From positions 1 through 64,000 of the forward strand of contig NZ_NSET01000026.1 of NCBI RefSeq assembly GCF_009192945.1: DNA of 64,000 bases, written 5' to 3'. Of this stretch, positions 18,584-27,531 are shown piece after piece. This DNA is from Xanthomonas maliensis. GTDB lineage: Bacteria; Pseudomonadota; Gammaproteobacteria; Xanthomonadales; Xanthomonadaceae. The notes under the pieces were generated by a model that worked only from the letters and a program-made list of their open reading frames with translations, did not search any database and had not been told where the DNA came from. The translations under genes were made by a program, and so were the position numbers. Position 1 is the stretch's first letter, and every line of letters begins with the position of its first letter.

Positions 18584-21412
18584 ATGCCTTTCTCGCTTGA
18601 AATCCTGCTGGCACTGCCGTTCGTCATGGCGGTGGCCGTGGCGCTGTGCTGGCGCCTTTCGCGTTCGCTCACCGCGTGGTTGGCCGCTGCCGCGCCAGTG
18701 GGCAGCCTGTGTGTGCTCGGGTGGCTGACACCGGCGGTGCTGGACGGCAAGGTGATCGCCAGCACGCATGCCTGGCTGCCGCAGATCGGCCTGCTGTTCT
18801 CGCTGCGGCTGGATGGGCTGGCGTGGATGTTCGCCCTGCTGGTGTTGGTGATCGGCGCATTGGTGGTGATGTATGCACGCTATTACCTGAGCGCGCGGGA
18901 CAGCGCGCCGCGCTTCTACGCCTATCTGCTGCTGTTCATGGGCGCAATGCTGGGCATGGTGTTGTCGGGCAACCTGTTGCTGCTGGTGGTGTTCTGGGAA
19001 CTGACCAGCATCAGCTCCTTTCTGCTGATCGGCTTCTGGTCGCATCGCCAGGATGCGCGCGAAGGCGCCCGCATGGCGCTGGTCCTCACCGCCGGCGGTG
19101 GCCTGGCGCTGCTCGGCGGCGTGCTGCTGATCGGCCGCATCGTCGGCAGTTTTCAGCTGGACACGGTGCTGGCGGCAGGCGATGTGATCCGTGCCAGCCC
19201 GCTGTATCCGTATGCGCTGATCCTGCTACTGCTGGGCATCTTTACCAAGAGCGCGCAGTTCCCGTTCCACTTCTGGTTGCCGCATGCGATGGCCGCGCCG
19301 ACTCCGGTCTCGGCGTATCTGCATTCGGCCACCATGGTCAAGGCCGGTGTCTTTCTGCTGGCGCGCCTGCATCCGGCGCTGGCAGGCACCGATCTGTTCT
19401 TCTACACGGTCAGCAGCATCGGCGCGATCACCCTGCTGCTTGGCGCCTGGTATGCCATCTTCCAGCACGATCTCAAGGGCGTGCTGGCGTATTCGACCAT
19501 TTCCCACCTGGGCCTGATCACCATGCTGTTCGGGCTGTCGACGCCGATGGCGGTGGTGGCCGGCGTGTTCCATATCCTTAATCATGCGGTCTTCAAGGCG
19601 TCGCTGTTCATGGCCGCCGGCATCATCGACCATGAGACCGGCACCCGCGACATGCGCAAACTGGGCAACCTACGCAAAGCGATGCCGATCACCAGCGCGC
19701 TGGCCATCACCGCCTCGTTGGCGATGGCCGGCATTCCGTTGCTCAACGGCTTCCTGTCCAAGGAAATGTTCTTCGCGGTGGCATTGGAGACCGAGGCCCC
19801 GCAGCTGATGCGTGTGGTGACCGGTATTGCCGCCCTGCTGGCCGGGCTGCTGGGCGTGGCCTACAGCCTGCGTTTCGTGCATGACACCTTCTTCGGTCCA
19901 GGCCCGCTGGATCTGGATCGGAGGCCACACGAACCGCCGCGCTGGATGAAGGTGCCGGTGGAAGTGCTGGTGCTGACCTGCCTGGCGGTGGGCATCGTGC
20001 CGGCCTGGACGGTGGCGCCGGTGCTGCGTGCCGGCGCCGGCGCGATCCTCGGCGCGCAGCTGCCCGACTACAGCCTGGCGCTGTGGCATGGCTGGAACCT
20101 GCCACTGGCGATGAGCCTCGTCGGCATGATGGGAGGCGTGCTGTTGTACATCGCCCTGCGCCGCACACTGGACCTGTATGCGATCGAGAACCGCTCGCCC
20201 GGCAAGACCCTGTTCAACTGGAAGCTGCGGACCTTGTTCACCGCCTCCAGCCGTGTCACCGATGCGATCAGCAACAACAGCCTGCAGCGCATGTTGATGT
20301 TGTTGATCCTCAGCGCAGTCGTGGTGGCGGCAAGGCCGTTCCTGCACGGCGGCCAGCTGCCGCCATGGCCTAGCCCGGCACCGATGCCGCTGCTGGGCTG
20401 GGCACTGTGGTTGCTGATGCTCGCCTGCGCGCTGGGCAGCCTGTTTCTGTACCGGCAGCGTTTGTTGGCGGTGCTGGTGCTCGGCGGTACCGGCCTGGCC
20501 GTCAGTCTGACCTTCGTGTTCCTGTCGGCACCGGACCTGGCGCTGACGCAGTTGCTGGTGGAGATGGTGACGCTGGTACTGATGCTGCTGGCCATGAACT
20601 ACCTGCCCGAGCGCTCGCCGGACGAACACAGTCGCCTGCGCAAGGCGCGCGATGCGGTATTGGCGGTGATCGCCGGCACCGGGATGGCAGCGCTGGTGTA
20701 TACCGTGATGACCCAGCCCAGCAACACCATCGCCGGCGAACTGCTGCAACGCTCGCTGCCGGACGCCTACGGGCGCAATGTCGTCAATGTGATCCTGGTG
20801 GATTTCCGCGGCTTCGACACCTTCGGCGAGCTTACGGTGTTCGCCATCGCCGGGCTGGTGGTGCATGCCTTGCTGCGGCGCTCGCGCATGGCGCCGGAAC
20901 GCACCATGCCTGGCCCTCCGATCAAGCTCCCGGTTCCGGCGGACCTGGCGCAGATCATGTTCCCGCTGACCCTGACGGTGTCCTTGTTCCTGTTCCTGCG
21001 CGGTCACAACGCGCCTGGCGGCGGCTTCATCGCCGGCCTGGTGCTGGCCGTCCCGCTCCTGATGCAATACGTGATCCAGGGCGCCGACTCGGTGGAGTCG
21101 CGCTTCGGCTTCGATTACGTCCGCCTGATCGGCGTCGGGCTGCTCTGTGCGCTGCTCAGTGGCGCCGGCGCATTGCTGTTCGGCATGCCGTTCCTCAGCA
21201 GCGGACACCTGGCGCTGTCCTTGCCGTTGTTGGGCGAACTCGAACTGGCCAGCGCACTGGGCTTCGATACCGGCGTCTACCTGGTGGTGTTCGGCGCGGC
21301 AATGCTGATGCTGTCGATGCTGGGCACGATCAAGCCCTCGCGCACCCGCAGCTCGCAGCGCGGCGAGATCGATCCGACCCAGCGCTCGACCCGAACCGCG
21401 GAGCAACATTGA
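18584..21412 (+). CDS. mrpA: Mrp Na+/H+ antiporter subunit A with fused MrpB domain
   Basis: 942-residue polytopic membrane protein, homologous to NADH dehydrogenase subunit NuoL. It carries the ND5-like proton channel with Glu in VVFWELTSISSFLLIGF and Lys in FTKSAQFPFHFWLPHA. The C-terminal part (from about residue 785) is MrpB-like, ending near FLRGHNAPGGGFIAGLVLAV. Fusion of A and B, with six genes in total, defines group-2 Mrp systems (PhaA-type). It exchanges Na+ or K+ for protons as part of a seven-domain complex. The start follows a weak ribosome site. Its stop overlaps mrpC as TGATG. Confidence 0.95.
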   Translation: MPFSLEILLALPFVMAVAVALCWRLSRSLTAWLAAAAPVGSLCVLGWLTPAVLDGKVIASTHAWLPQIGLLFSLRLDGLAWMFALLVLVIGALVVMYARYYLSARDSAPRFYAYLLLFMGAMLGMVLSGNLLLLVVFWELTSISSFLLIGFWSHRQDAREGARMALVLTAGGGLALLGGVLLIGRIVGSFQLDTVLAAGDVIRASPLYPYALILLLLGIFTKSAQFPFHFWLPHAMAAPTPVSAYLHSATMVKAGVFLLARLHPALAGTDLFFYTVSSIGAITLLLGAWYAIFQHDLKGVLAYSTISHLGLITMLFGLSTPMAVVAGVFHILNHAVFKASLFMAAGIIDHETGTRDMRKLGNLRKAMPITSALAITASLAMAGIPLLNGFLSKEMFFAVALETEAPQLMRVVTGIAALLAGLLGVAYSLRFVHDTFFGPGPLDLDRRPHEPPRWMKVPVEVLVLTCLAVGIVPAWTVAPVLRAGAGAILGAQLPDYSLALWHGWNLPLAMSLVGMMGGVLLYIALRRTLDLYAIENRSPGKTLFNWKLRTLFTASSRVTDAISNNSLQRMLMLLILSAVVVAARPFLHGGQLPPWPSPAPMPLLGWALWLLMLACALGSLFLYRQRLLAVLVLGGTGLAVSLTFVFLSAPDLALTQLLVEMVTLVLMLLAMNYLPERSPDEHSRLRKARDAVLAVIAGTGMAALVYTVMTQPSNTIAGELLQRSLPDAYGRNVVNVILVDFRGFDTFGELTVFAIAGLVVHALLRRSRMAPERTMPGPPIKLPVPADLAQIMFPLTLTVSLFLFLRGHNAPGGGFIAGLVLAVPLLMQYVIQGADSVESRFGFDYVRLIGVGLLCALLSGAGALLFGMPFLSSGHLALSLPLLGELELASALGFDTGVYLVVFGAAMLMLSMLGTIKPSRTRSSQRGEIDPTQRSTRTAEQH

Positions 21413-21798
21413 TGGAACTGGCACTGGCAAGCGCGATCGGCGTGCTGACCGCCCTGGCGGTCTACCTGCTGCTGCGCGCACGCAGCTTCGATGTGATCCT
21501 GGGCATGACGTTCCTGTCGTACGCGACCAACCTGCTGATCTTCGCCGGAGGGCGCCTGCGTAGCGGCCAGCCGCCCATCCTGCGCGATGGCGTGCCTGCC
21601 GATCTTGCCCATCACACCGATCCGCTACCGCAGGCATTGGTGCTCACCGCGATCGTGATCGCCTTCGCGATGACCGCGGTGAGCCTGGTGCTGGCGATTC
21701 GCAGCCGCAGCGACAACCACAGCGACCACGTCGATGCGCACGAACCGCCGATGCACGCCGACGCCGGTGGCGATGCGAATGCACAGGTGCCGCGATGA
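21412..21798 (+). CDS. mrpC: Mrp antiporter subunit C
   Basis: 128-residue membrane subunit, homologous to NuoK, with three helices and the motif LTAIVIAFAMTAVSLVLAI. The C-terminal tail from about residue 98 is unusually rich in His and Asp (SDNHSDHVDAHEPPMHADAG), beyond the usual 110-115 residue length. The ATG overlaps the mrpA stop by one base, and the stop overlaps mrpD by four. Confidence 0.94.
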   Translation: MELALASAIGVLTALAVYLLLRARSFDVILGMTFLSYATNLLIFAGGRLRSGQPPILRDGVPADLAHHTDPLPQALVLTAIVIAFAMTAVSLVLAIRSRSDNHSDHVDAHEPPMHADAGGDANAQVPR

Positions 21799-23333
21799 AC
21801 CACCTGCTGATGTTGCCCATCCTGATCCCGATGCTGGGCGCAGCCGGCTCGCTGTTCGTCGAACACCGCCGCTATGGACCACGCGTGCAGCGCGCCGTCG
21901 CCTGGACCAGCATGGCACTGCTGGCGGCTGCGGTGATCGCGGCCTGGATGCAGGCGCTGCAGGGCACGGTCGGCGTCTATCTGCTCGGCGACTGGCCGGC
22001 GCGCATCGGCATCGTCTTGATGGGCGATCGGCTATCGGCATGGATGCTGATGACCACGCTGGTGCTGGGCAGCGCCTGCCTGCTGCACGCCTGTGCCGGC
22101 TGGGACCGGCGCGCGCCGCACTTCCATGCCTTGTTCCAGTTCCAGTTGATGGGCCTCAACGGCGCCTTCCTCACCGGCGACATTTTCAACCTGTTCGTGT
22201 TCTTCGAGGTGATGCTGATCGCCTCGTATGGCTTGCTGCTCAGCGGCGGCCGCGGCTTGCAGATGCGCGTTGGCCTGCATTACGTGGTGTTCAACGTCTG
22301 CGCCTCGACGCTGTTCCTGGTGGCGCTGGGGCTGCTGTTCGGGCTGTTCGGCACGCTCAACATGGCCGAGCTGGGCCAACGCATCGCGACGCTGCCGGCG
22401 CAGGACACCGCATTGGCGAAGGCGACGCTGGGACTGCTACTGCTGGTGTTCTGCAGCAAGGCGGCGTTGCTGCCGCTATACCTGTGGCTGCCGGAGACCT
22501 ACTCGCGTGCACCGGCGGCGGTGGCGGCGCTGTTCGCGATCATGACCAAGGTGGGCCTGTACGCGGTGTTGCGGGTGTCGTCGCTATGGTTCGGGGTCGG
22601 CGCTTTGCAGGGCTTCGGCCGCCACGCCTTGCTGTGGCTGGGCCTGGGCACCTTGCTGCTGGCCGCGTTCGGGGTGATGGCGGCGTCGCGGCTGCGGGTG
22701 ATGGTGTCCTACCTGGTGGTGTTCTCGGCGGCCACCTTGTTCATCGCCTTCGCGCTGGACGATGCCGGTGCATTGGGTGCCGGCCTGTATTACCTGCCGC
22801 ACAGCAGCTTCGTGGCAGCGGCGCTGTTCATGATCGCCGACCTGATCCGTCGCCGGCGCGGCCCGGCTGGCGACCGCAAGGAAGTCGTCGCGCCGCTGCC
22901 CGGCCGTGCCGTGCCCGGCAGCATGTTCCTGATCGCCGCCATTGCGGTGGCAGGGCTGCCGCCGCTGTCCGGCTTCCTGGCCAAGGCCGCATTGCTGCAG
23001 CACGTGCCGGCAGCGGTGACCGGCCCGGTCTGGACGGCGGTGCTGGGCAGCAGCCTGCTGGTGGTGATCGGTCTCACCCGCGCCGGCGTGCGCCTGTTCT
23101 GGCGGGTGCCCTCCGCCATGGAGGACAGCCCCGAGCGGTTGCCGCCGCGACGCGCACGCATGCGGCCGGTGGAAACCGCCGCGACCGTCCTGCTGCTGGG
23201 CGCGCTGATGACGATGACGGTGGCCGCCGACCCGCTGATGCGCTACACCCAGGCGACCGGTGCGCAGCTGCGCGCGCCAGAGGCATATCTGGAACAGGTC
23301 CGCGCGACGACTCCGCAACGGAGGCAGCCATGA
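21795..23333 (+). CDS. mrpD: Mrp antiporter subunit D
   Basis: 512-residue NuoN/NuoM-like antiporter subunit, with about 14 membrane helices. The key Glu is in NLFVFFEVMLIASYGLLL and the key Lys in FCSKAALLPLYLWLPE. A second Lys lies in FAIMTKVGLYAVL. With MrpA it forms the ion paths of the complex. The ATGA overlaps on both sides show tight coupling to mrpC and mrpE. Confidence 0.95.
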   Translation: MNHLLMLPILIPMLGAAGSLFVEHRRYGPRVQRAVAWTSMALLAAAVIAAWMQALQGTVGVYLLGDWPARIGIVLMGDRLSAWMLMTTLVLGSACLLHACAGWDRRAPHFHALFQFQLMGLNGAFLTGDIFNLFVFFEVMLIASYGLLLSGGRGLQMRVGLHYVVFNVCASTLFLVALGLLFGLFGTLNMAELGQRIATLPAQDTALAKATLGLLLLVFCSKAALLPLYLWLPETYSRAPAAVAALFAIMTKVGLYAVLRVSSLWFGVGALQGFGRHALLWLGLGTLLLAAFGVMAASRLRVMVSYLVVFSAATLFIAFALDDAGALGAGLYYLPHSSFVAAALFMIADLIRRRRGPAGDRKEVVAPLPGRAVPGSMFLIAAIAVAGLPPLSGFLAKAALLQHVPAAVTGPVWTAVLGSSLLVVIGLTRAGVRLFWRVPSAMEDSPERLPPRRARMRPVETAATVLLLGALMTMTVAADPLMRYTQATGAQLRAPEAYLEQVRATTPQRRQP

Positions 23334-23836
23334 ACGCGCCCCGCCCGCTGCGCCGTCGGCTGTTCCCGTCGCCGCCGTTGAGCGTCACCGTCTTCGTGTT
23401 CTGGCTGTTGCTGAGCGACAGCTTCGGAGTGCCGCAGTGGCTGCTCGGCGCGCTGTTGGGTTGGGTGGTGCCGATCTTCGCCGCTCGCCTGGATCGCGAG
23501 TTCGCCCGCATCGGATCGCTGCGTTCGGTGCCGCGCATGGCGTTGGTGGCCGCGTACGACATCGTCCGCTCCAATATCAAGGTGGCTATGCAAGTGCTCG
23601 GTCCGGAGGCGCGCATCCATCCTGGCTTCATCTGGGTCCCGCTGGACATCGCCAATATCCATGGCATCGCCGCGCTGACCAGCATGATCACGCTCACCCC
23701 GGGCACGGTCTCGGCGGCGCTCTCGGACGACCGCAAGTACTTGCTGGTGCACGTGTTGCACCTGGACGATCCGGACACGCTGATCGCCGAGATCAAGACC
23801 CGTTACGAAAAGCCCCTGATGGAGATCTTTCCATGA
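23330..23836 (+). CDS. mrpE: Mrp antiporter subunit E
   Basis: 168-residue subunit of the Mrp complex, with two or three N-terminal helices and a cytoplasmic domain. Family marks are the segment ARIHPGFIWVPLDI and SMITLTPGTVSAALSDDRKYLLVHVLHLDD. The start ATG at 23330 overlaps mrpD by four bases; the stop overlaps mrpF by four. Confidence 0.93.
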   Translation: MNAPRPLRRRLFPSPPLSVTVFVFWLLLSDSFGVPQWLLGALLGWVVPIFAARLDREFARIGSLRSVPRMALVAAYDIVRSNIKVAMQVLGPEARIHPGFIWVPLDIANIHGIAALTSMITLTPGTVSAALSDDRKYLLVHVLHLDDPDTLIAEIKTRYEKPLMEIFP

Positions 23837-24117
23837 CCGGCCACATGTTCATCGAATCGACCATCGTGATCTGCATGCATGCAGTGGGCTTGGCCATGCT
23901 GTTGGCGCTATGGCGCCTGCTGCGTGGCCCGAGCGTGCCCGATCGCATTCTCGCGCTGGATACGCTCTCGGTCACGGCCATCGCCGAGCTGATGCTGCTG
24001 GGCATGCACCTGGATTCGCCGATCTACTTCGAGGCCGCGCTGGTGCTGGCGATGCTGGGCTTCGGCAGCACCGTGGTCCTGAGCAAATACGTGCTGCGCC
24101 GGGACATCGTCGAATGA
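23833..24117 (+). CDS. mrpF: Mrp antiporter subunit F
   Basis: 94-residue membrane subunit with three helices. It contains RGPSVPDRILALDTLSV, the conserved proline/aspartate motif of MrpF, whose Asp is important in characterised homologues. It overlaps mrpE and mrpG by four bases each. Confidence 0.93.
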   Translation: MTGHMFIESTIVICMHAVGLAMLLALWRLLRGPSVPDRILALDTLSVTAIAELMLLGMHLDSPIYFEAALVLAMLGFGSTVVLSKYVLRRDIVE

Positions 24118-24545
24118 TCGCGCTGACCGAATACCTGTTGAGCGCCCTGCTGATGGTGGGCACGTTCTTCATCCTGGTCGGCGCGTTCGGGCTGGTGAAG
24201 CTGTCGGACTTCTTCAAGCGGCTGCATGCGCCGACCAAGGCCAGCACCTTGGGCGTGGGCTGCGTGTTGCTGGCCTCGGTGGGCTATCACCTGTTCCTGG
24301 GTGTGGACCCGCAGCCGCGCGAACTGCTGATCACCGTATTCCTGTTCATCACCGCGCCGATCAGCGCGCACCTGATGGCCAAGGCGGCGTTGTCGCTGAT
24401 GATGGAAGACCGGCCGGAAGTGCCCAACCATGGCGAGATGGATGCCGAAGGCTTGCCACCGGTGCGCGGCGATGTCGGCGAGAACGCGCACACCGACACC
24501 TCGCATCACGCCGATCGCGGCGAGCAGGGTCCGAAGCAGGACTGA
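24114..24545 (+). CDS. mrpG: Mrp antiporter subunit G
   Basis: 143-residue last subunit of the operon, with three helices and the MrpG motif FFKRLHAPTKASTLGVGC. The C-terminal 45 residues are hydrophilic and acidic with a His cluster (ENAHTDTSHHADRGEQGP), longer than the common 100-120 residue forms. An 8-bp hairpin at 24553-24574 follows, without a T-tract, between this gene and the convergent lipoprotein gene. Confidence 0.93.
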   Translation: MIALTEYLLSALLMVGTFFILVGAFGLVKLSDFFKRLHAPTKASTLGVGCVLLASVGYHLFLGVDPQPRELLITVFLFITAPISAHLMAKAALSLMMEDRPEVPNHGEMDAEGLPPVRGDVGENAHTDTSHHADRGEQGPKQD

Positions 24546-24552
24546 CGCGCGC

Positions 24553-24574
24553 ATCGGCCTGGCACGACCCAGGC
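24553..24574. terminator. Hairpin between convergent mrpG and lipoprotein genes
   Basis: CGGCCTGG-CACGAC-CCAGGCCG forms an 8-bp stem 7 bases after the mrpG stop. No T-run follows on either strand, so termination efficiency is doubtful. Its position between two converging genes favours a 3'-end role. Confidence 0.4.
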
Positions 24575-24611
24575 CGGCCGCGAGCAGGCCCGCGCTGACA
24601 ACGCGCTGGGC

Positions 24612-25250
24612 TCAGCCGCAACCTTCCACGTAGTCCACCTGCGGTGGCAGGCCGACCCGCCACTGGGTGACCTCGCCCTGCGCATCGGTCTCGAACACCA
24701 GCGCCGCATCGCTGTCGGGCGCGGCGACCCGCAGCGTTTGCGCACCCTCGACGTATTTGTGCGCTTGCACCTGCAGCGCGGGATACAGCGCCTGCAACTG
24801 CGCCACCGACATGCCGACCCGGCCGCCGCCAGGTGCGGTCTCCTTCGGTTCGCTGGTCTGGTAACGCACCAGGCGATCGCCCTCGACCATGAAGCCGAAC
24901 TGCCGCGCCGTCTCCGCCCAGCGTGGGCGCAGCAGATAGCAGCCACCCGCGGCCGCTGGCGACCCCAGCAATTCACCACCCCAGGCGGTGCGGATCTGCG
25001 CCGCCTCCACGCCCAGGCGCACATCGCCATAGCCATCCCAGCGCGCCAGCGTCGCCGGGTCCTGGCGCAGGCGTGGCGGCAGACTGCCTGGCGGTGCCGT
25101 CGCTGGCGGCACATCGCCGCCGGGTTGGTCGACCGCCGCTGGGGTCTCGGCCGGCGCCACCGCTGCTGTGGGCACGCCGGGCGTTTCGGCACGCTGGCAC
25201 CCGGCCAGCAACCACAGCAGCGCAAGCAAACCCAGCGGTCGGCACGTCAT
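24612..25250 (-). CDS. Predicted lipoprotein of unknown function
   Basis: 212 residues. A lipoprotein signal peptide with lipobox LLAGC (Cys18) is followed by a Pro/Ala-rich linker to about residue 60 and a globular domain with WDGYGDVRLGVEAAQIRTAWGGEL and a disulfide-capable CYLLRP and terminal EGCG. The Cys residues at both ends of the domain suggest a periplasmic fold. No function can be assigned. Asp after the lipidated Cys is absent (CQ), so outer-membrane sorting is expected. Confidence 0.8.
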   Translation of the reverse strand: MTCRPLGLLALLWLLAGCQRAETPGVPTAAVAPAETPAAVDQPGGDVPPATAPPGSLPPRLRQDPATLARWDGYGDVRLGVEAAQIRTAWGGELLGSPAAAGGCYLLRPRWAETARQFGFMVEGDRLVRYQTSEPKETAPGGGRVGMSVAQLQALYPALQVQAHKYVEGAQTLRVAAPDSDAALVFETDAQGEVTQWRVGLPPQVDYVEGCG

Positions 25251-25376
25251 GAAGACATTCCTGGCAACGATGCGACCAGCCTACACGGCCGCCGGCCCGG
25301 CGATGTGCATGCCACGCCGATGTCATCGCCGCTTCATTGGCAACGGTCACTCTGGCGGCCTCGCAGGACCCTCGCC

Positions 25377-25928
25377 ATGACGTCCCCACGCAAGACCGAC
25401 CTCGCCATCGCCGCGCTGCAATCGCATCGCAGCCCACTCACCCTGCTGCAACGGCGCGCCCTCATTCTTGCCGATGGCCAGCGCGACCTGGCCAGCCTGG
25501 GGGCATTGCTGGGCACCGACGCGGCCGCGTTGGTGCAGACGCTGTGCGCGGCCGGCTACCTGCACTGGCCGACCGACCCGGCGGTCAACGCAACGGTTGC
25601 AACCGCAGTGCCTGCCTCGCACGAAGAAGAGCAGCAGCGCCAGCAACGCCGCGCGCTCACCAGCGCGCGCCTGTATCTGCTGGACATCCTGCAACTGCAG
25701 CGCAATCCGGCGGCGCTGGCGCTGCACGGCCAACTGCAGGCCGCACGCAGCGCGCAGGCCATGCAGGACGCGATCGCCGAGGCGCTTGCACAATTGCCGC
25801 AGATCACCTCGGCCAGCTATGCCGAGCGCGTGCGCGACCGGGTCACCGATCTGCTACCGCCGCAAGCGCGCGCATCGACGTCCATGGCTGCGGCAGAACG
25901 CACGATGGCGCTGCCCGACGCGCCATAG
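25377..25928 (+). CDS. Conserved hypothetical protein with helical N-terminal domain
   Basis: 183 residues, soluble. The first 75 residues (LLQRRALILADGQRDLASLGALLGTDAAALVQTL) look like the winged-helix-like module often found beside signalling domains. The remainder is Ala/Gln-rich helix with a possible coiled coil (SHEEEQQRQQRRALTSARLYLLDILQL). No catalytic motif is visible. The gene is divergent from the lipoprotein gene and convergent with hmgA. Confidence 0.7.
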   Translation: MTSPRKTDLAIAALQSHRSPLTLLQRRALILADGQRDLASLGALLGTDAAALVQTLCAAGYLHWPTDPAVNATVATAVPASHEEEQQRQQRRALTSARLYLLDILQLQRNPAALALHGQLQAARSAQAMQDAIAEALAQLPQITSASYAERVRDRVTDLLPPQARASTSMAAAERTMALPDAP

Positions 25929-26044
25929 TCCACAGCCCGGCAAGCAGCAACCTGTGCGCAGGCGCATAGCGACTTGGCAATCGTGCCCGCTTCCGACGCA
26001 CACAGCAGGGGCCAGCGCACCGTCCGCCGACGCCGGCCTACCGA

Positions 26045-27352
26045 TCACTCCGCTGCCGGCGGCTGGAATCCATCGCGCAAACCCGCCCAGCAGTGCTGGT
26101 AGTCGTCCTGGCGATGTGCTGCCTGCAGCGCCTGCTGCACCGGCCGCAGCACCGCGCGGGTCTCGAACATGAAGGCCATGGTCTCGATGATCACGTCCGG
26201 GCGCGACAGATCCGCCTGCGAGGCCTTGTCGTAGGTCGCCGCATCCGGCCCATGTCCGCTCATGCAGTTGTGCAGCGAGGCACCGCCCGGGGCGAAGCCA
26301 TCGGCCTTGGCATCGTAGACGCCATGCACCAGGCCCATGAACTCGCTGGCCACGTTGCGATGGAACCACGGTGGGCGGAAGGTGTGCTGGGCCACCAGCC
26401 AACGCGGCGGGAAGATCGCCAAGTCGATGTTAGCCGTCCCCGGCGTATCGCTGGGCGAGGTCAGCACGGTGAAGATGCTCGGATCGGGATGATCGAAGCT
26501 GATCGAACCGATGGTGTTGAAGCGGCGCAGATCGTAGCGATACGGGGCGTAGTTTCCGTGCCAGGCCACCACGTCCAGCGGCGAATGATCGATGTCCGCG
26601 CGCCACAGATGGCCCTGAAACTTGGCTACCAGCTCGAACGCGCCGGTACGGCGCTCGAAAGCGGCCTGCGGGGTTTGGAAATCGCGCGGATTGGCCAGGC
26701 CATTGGCGCCGATCGGCCCCAGGTCGGGCAGGCGTAGCAGCGCGCCGAAGTTCTCACAGACGTAGCCGCGTGCCTGTCCATCCAGCAGCTCGACCCGAAA
26801 GCGCACGCCGCGCGGAATCACCCCGATCTGCTGCGGCTCCAGCTCCAGCACGCCCAGCTCGGTGTGCACGCGCAGGCGTCCCAACTGCGGCACCAGCAAC
26901 AGTTCGCCATCGGCATCGTAGAAGAAGCGATCGTGCATGGAGGCGTTGGCGGCGTACAGATGCACGCCGACGCCGCTCATCGCCTCCGGCCCGCCGTTGC
27001 CGGCCATGGTGTACAGACCATCGACGAAATCGGTCGGCGCCTGTGGCAGCGGCAACGGGCTCCAGCGCAGCTGATCCGGCGGCACCGGACCGGCACCGAA
27101 GTCGTTGTGGAAGTGCGATTGCTCGATCAGCGAGAAGCGGCCATGCACGGCCGCCGGACGGATGCGATACAGCCAGCTGCGACGGTTCTCCCCGCGCGGA
27201 GCGGTAAAGGCCGTCCCCGACAGCTGCTCGGCATACAGCCCATGCGCCACACGCTGCGGCGAGTTCTGCCCGACCGGCAAGGTCCCTGCCACCGCCTCGG
27301 TGGCGAACTCATTGCCGAAACCGGTTTGGTACTGCAGAGGATCGCTGGACAT
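26045..27352 (-). CDS. hmgA: Homogentisate 1,2-dioxygenase
   Basis: Fe2+ ring-cleaving dioxygenase converting homogentisate to maleylacetoacetate in tyrosine catabolism. The 435-residue product starts [20 protein letters not shown], the usual start. Iron and substrate histidines lie in [27 protein letters not shown] and [14 protein letters not shown]. It follows hppD on the same strand across a 179-base spacer filled by GGGTCCC-type repeats. The downstream isomerase and fumarylacetoacetase genes are not in this window. Confidence 0.96.
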   Translation of the reverse strand: MSSDPLQYQTGFGNEFATEAVAGTLPVGQNSPQRVAHGLYAEQLSGTAFTAPRGENRRSWLYRIRPAAVHGRFSLIEQSHFHNDFGAGPVPPDQLRWSPLPLPQAPTDFVDGLYTMAGNGGPEAMSGVGVHLYAANASMHDRFFYDADGELLLVPQLGRLRVHTELGVLELEPQQIGVIPRGVRFRVELLDGQARGYVCENFGALLRLPDLGPIGANGLANPRDFQTPQAAFERRTGAFELVAKFQGHLWRADIDHSPLDVVAWHGNYAPYRYDLRRFNTIGSISFDHPDPSIFTVLTSPSDTPGTANIDLAIFPPRWLVAQHTFRPPWFHRNVASEFMGLVHGVYDAKADGFAPGGASLHNCMSGHGPDAATYDKASQADLSRPDVIIETMAFMFETRAVLRPVQQALQAAHRQDDYQHCWAGLRDGFQPPAAE

Positions 27353-27384
27353 GGTTGGACTCGGAATGGGGGGGCGGGAGAGCA

Positions 27385-27528
27385 GGGACTCGGGACCCGG
27401 GTCCCGGGTCCCGGGTCCCGCAACAGCATGCACTGAAATCGAACTGCGTCAGGCGCGGAACCACGCATTCGCGGACGAGCCCCGGATCCCGCTTTACCGG
27501 GTCCCGGGTACCGGATCCCGAGTCCCGG
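27385..27528. repeat. GGGTCCC tandem and inverted repeats between hppD and hmgA
   Basis: The left block at 27385-27420 reads GGGACTCGGGACC followed by three tandem CGGGTCC units. The right block at 27497-27528 ends CCGGATCCCGAGTCCC. These blocks are inverted with respect to each other: 15 of 16 bases match between GGGACTCGGGACCCGG and the complement of the right end. The 76 bases between them hold no gene. GGGACTCGGGA-type intergenic repeats are common in Xanthomonas genomes, so this is likely one of that family. Confidence 0.7.
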
Positions 27529-27531
27529 CTC

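Noticed and set aside
19670-21637. Long open frame (655 codons) antisense to mrpA
   Set aside because: GC-rich codon bias keeps antisense frames open. The product is Gln/His/Arg-rich low complexity without any domain, and mrpA on the other strand is unambiguous. The same applies to long antisense frames over the secreted nuclease and the glg/tre genes (e.g. 34607-36502, 47626-50037, 53989-56367, 56030-58153).
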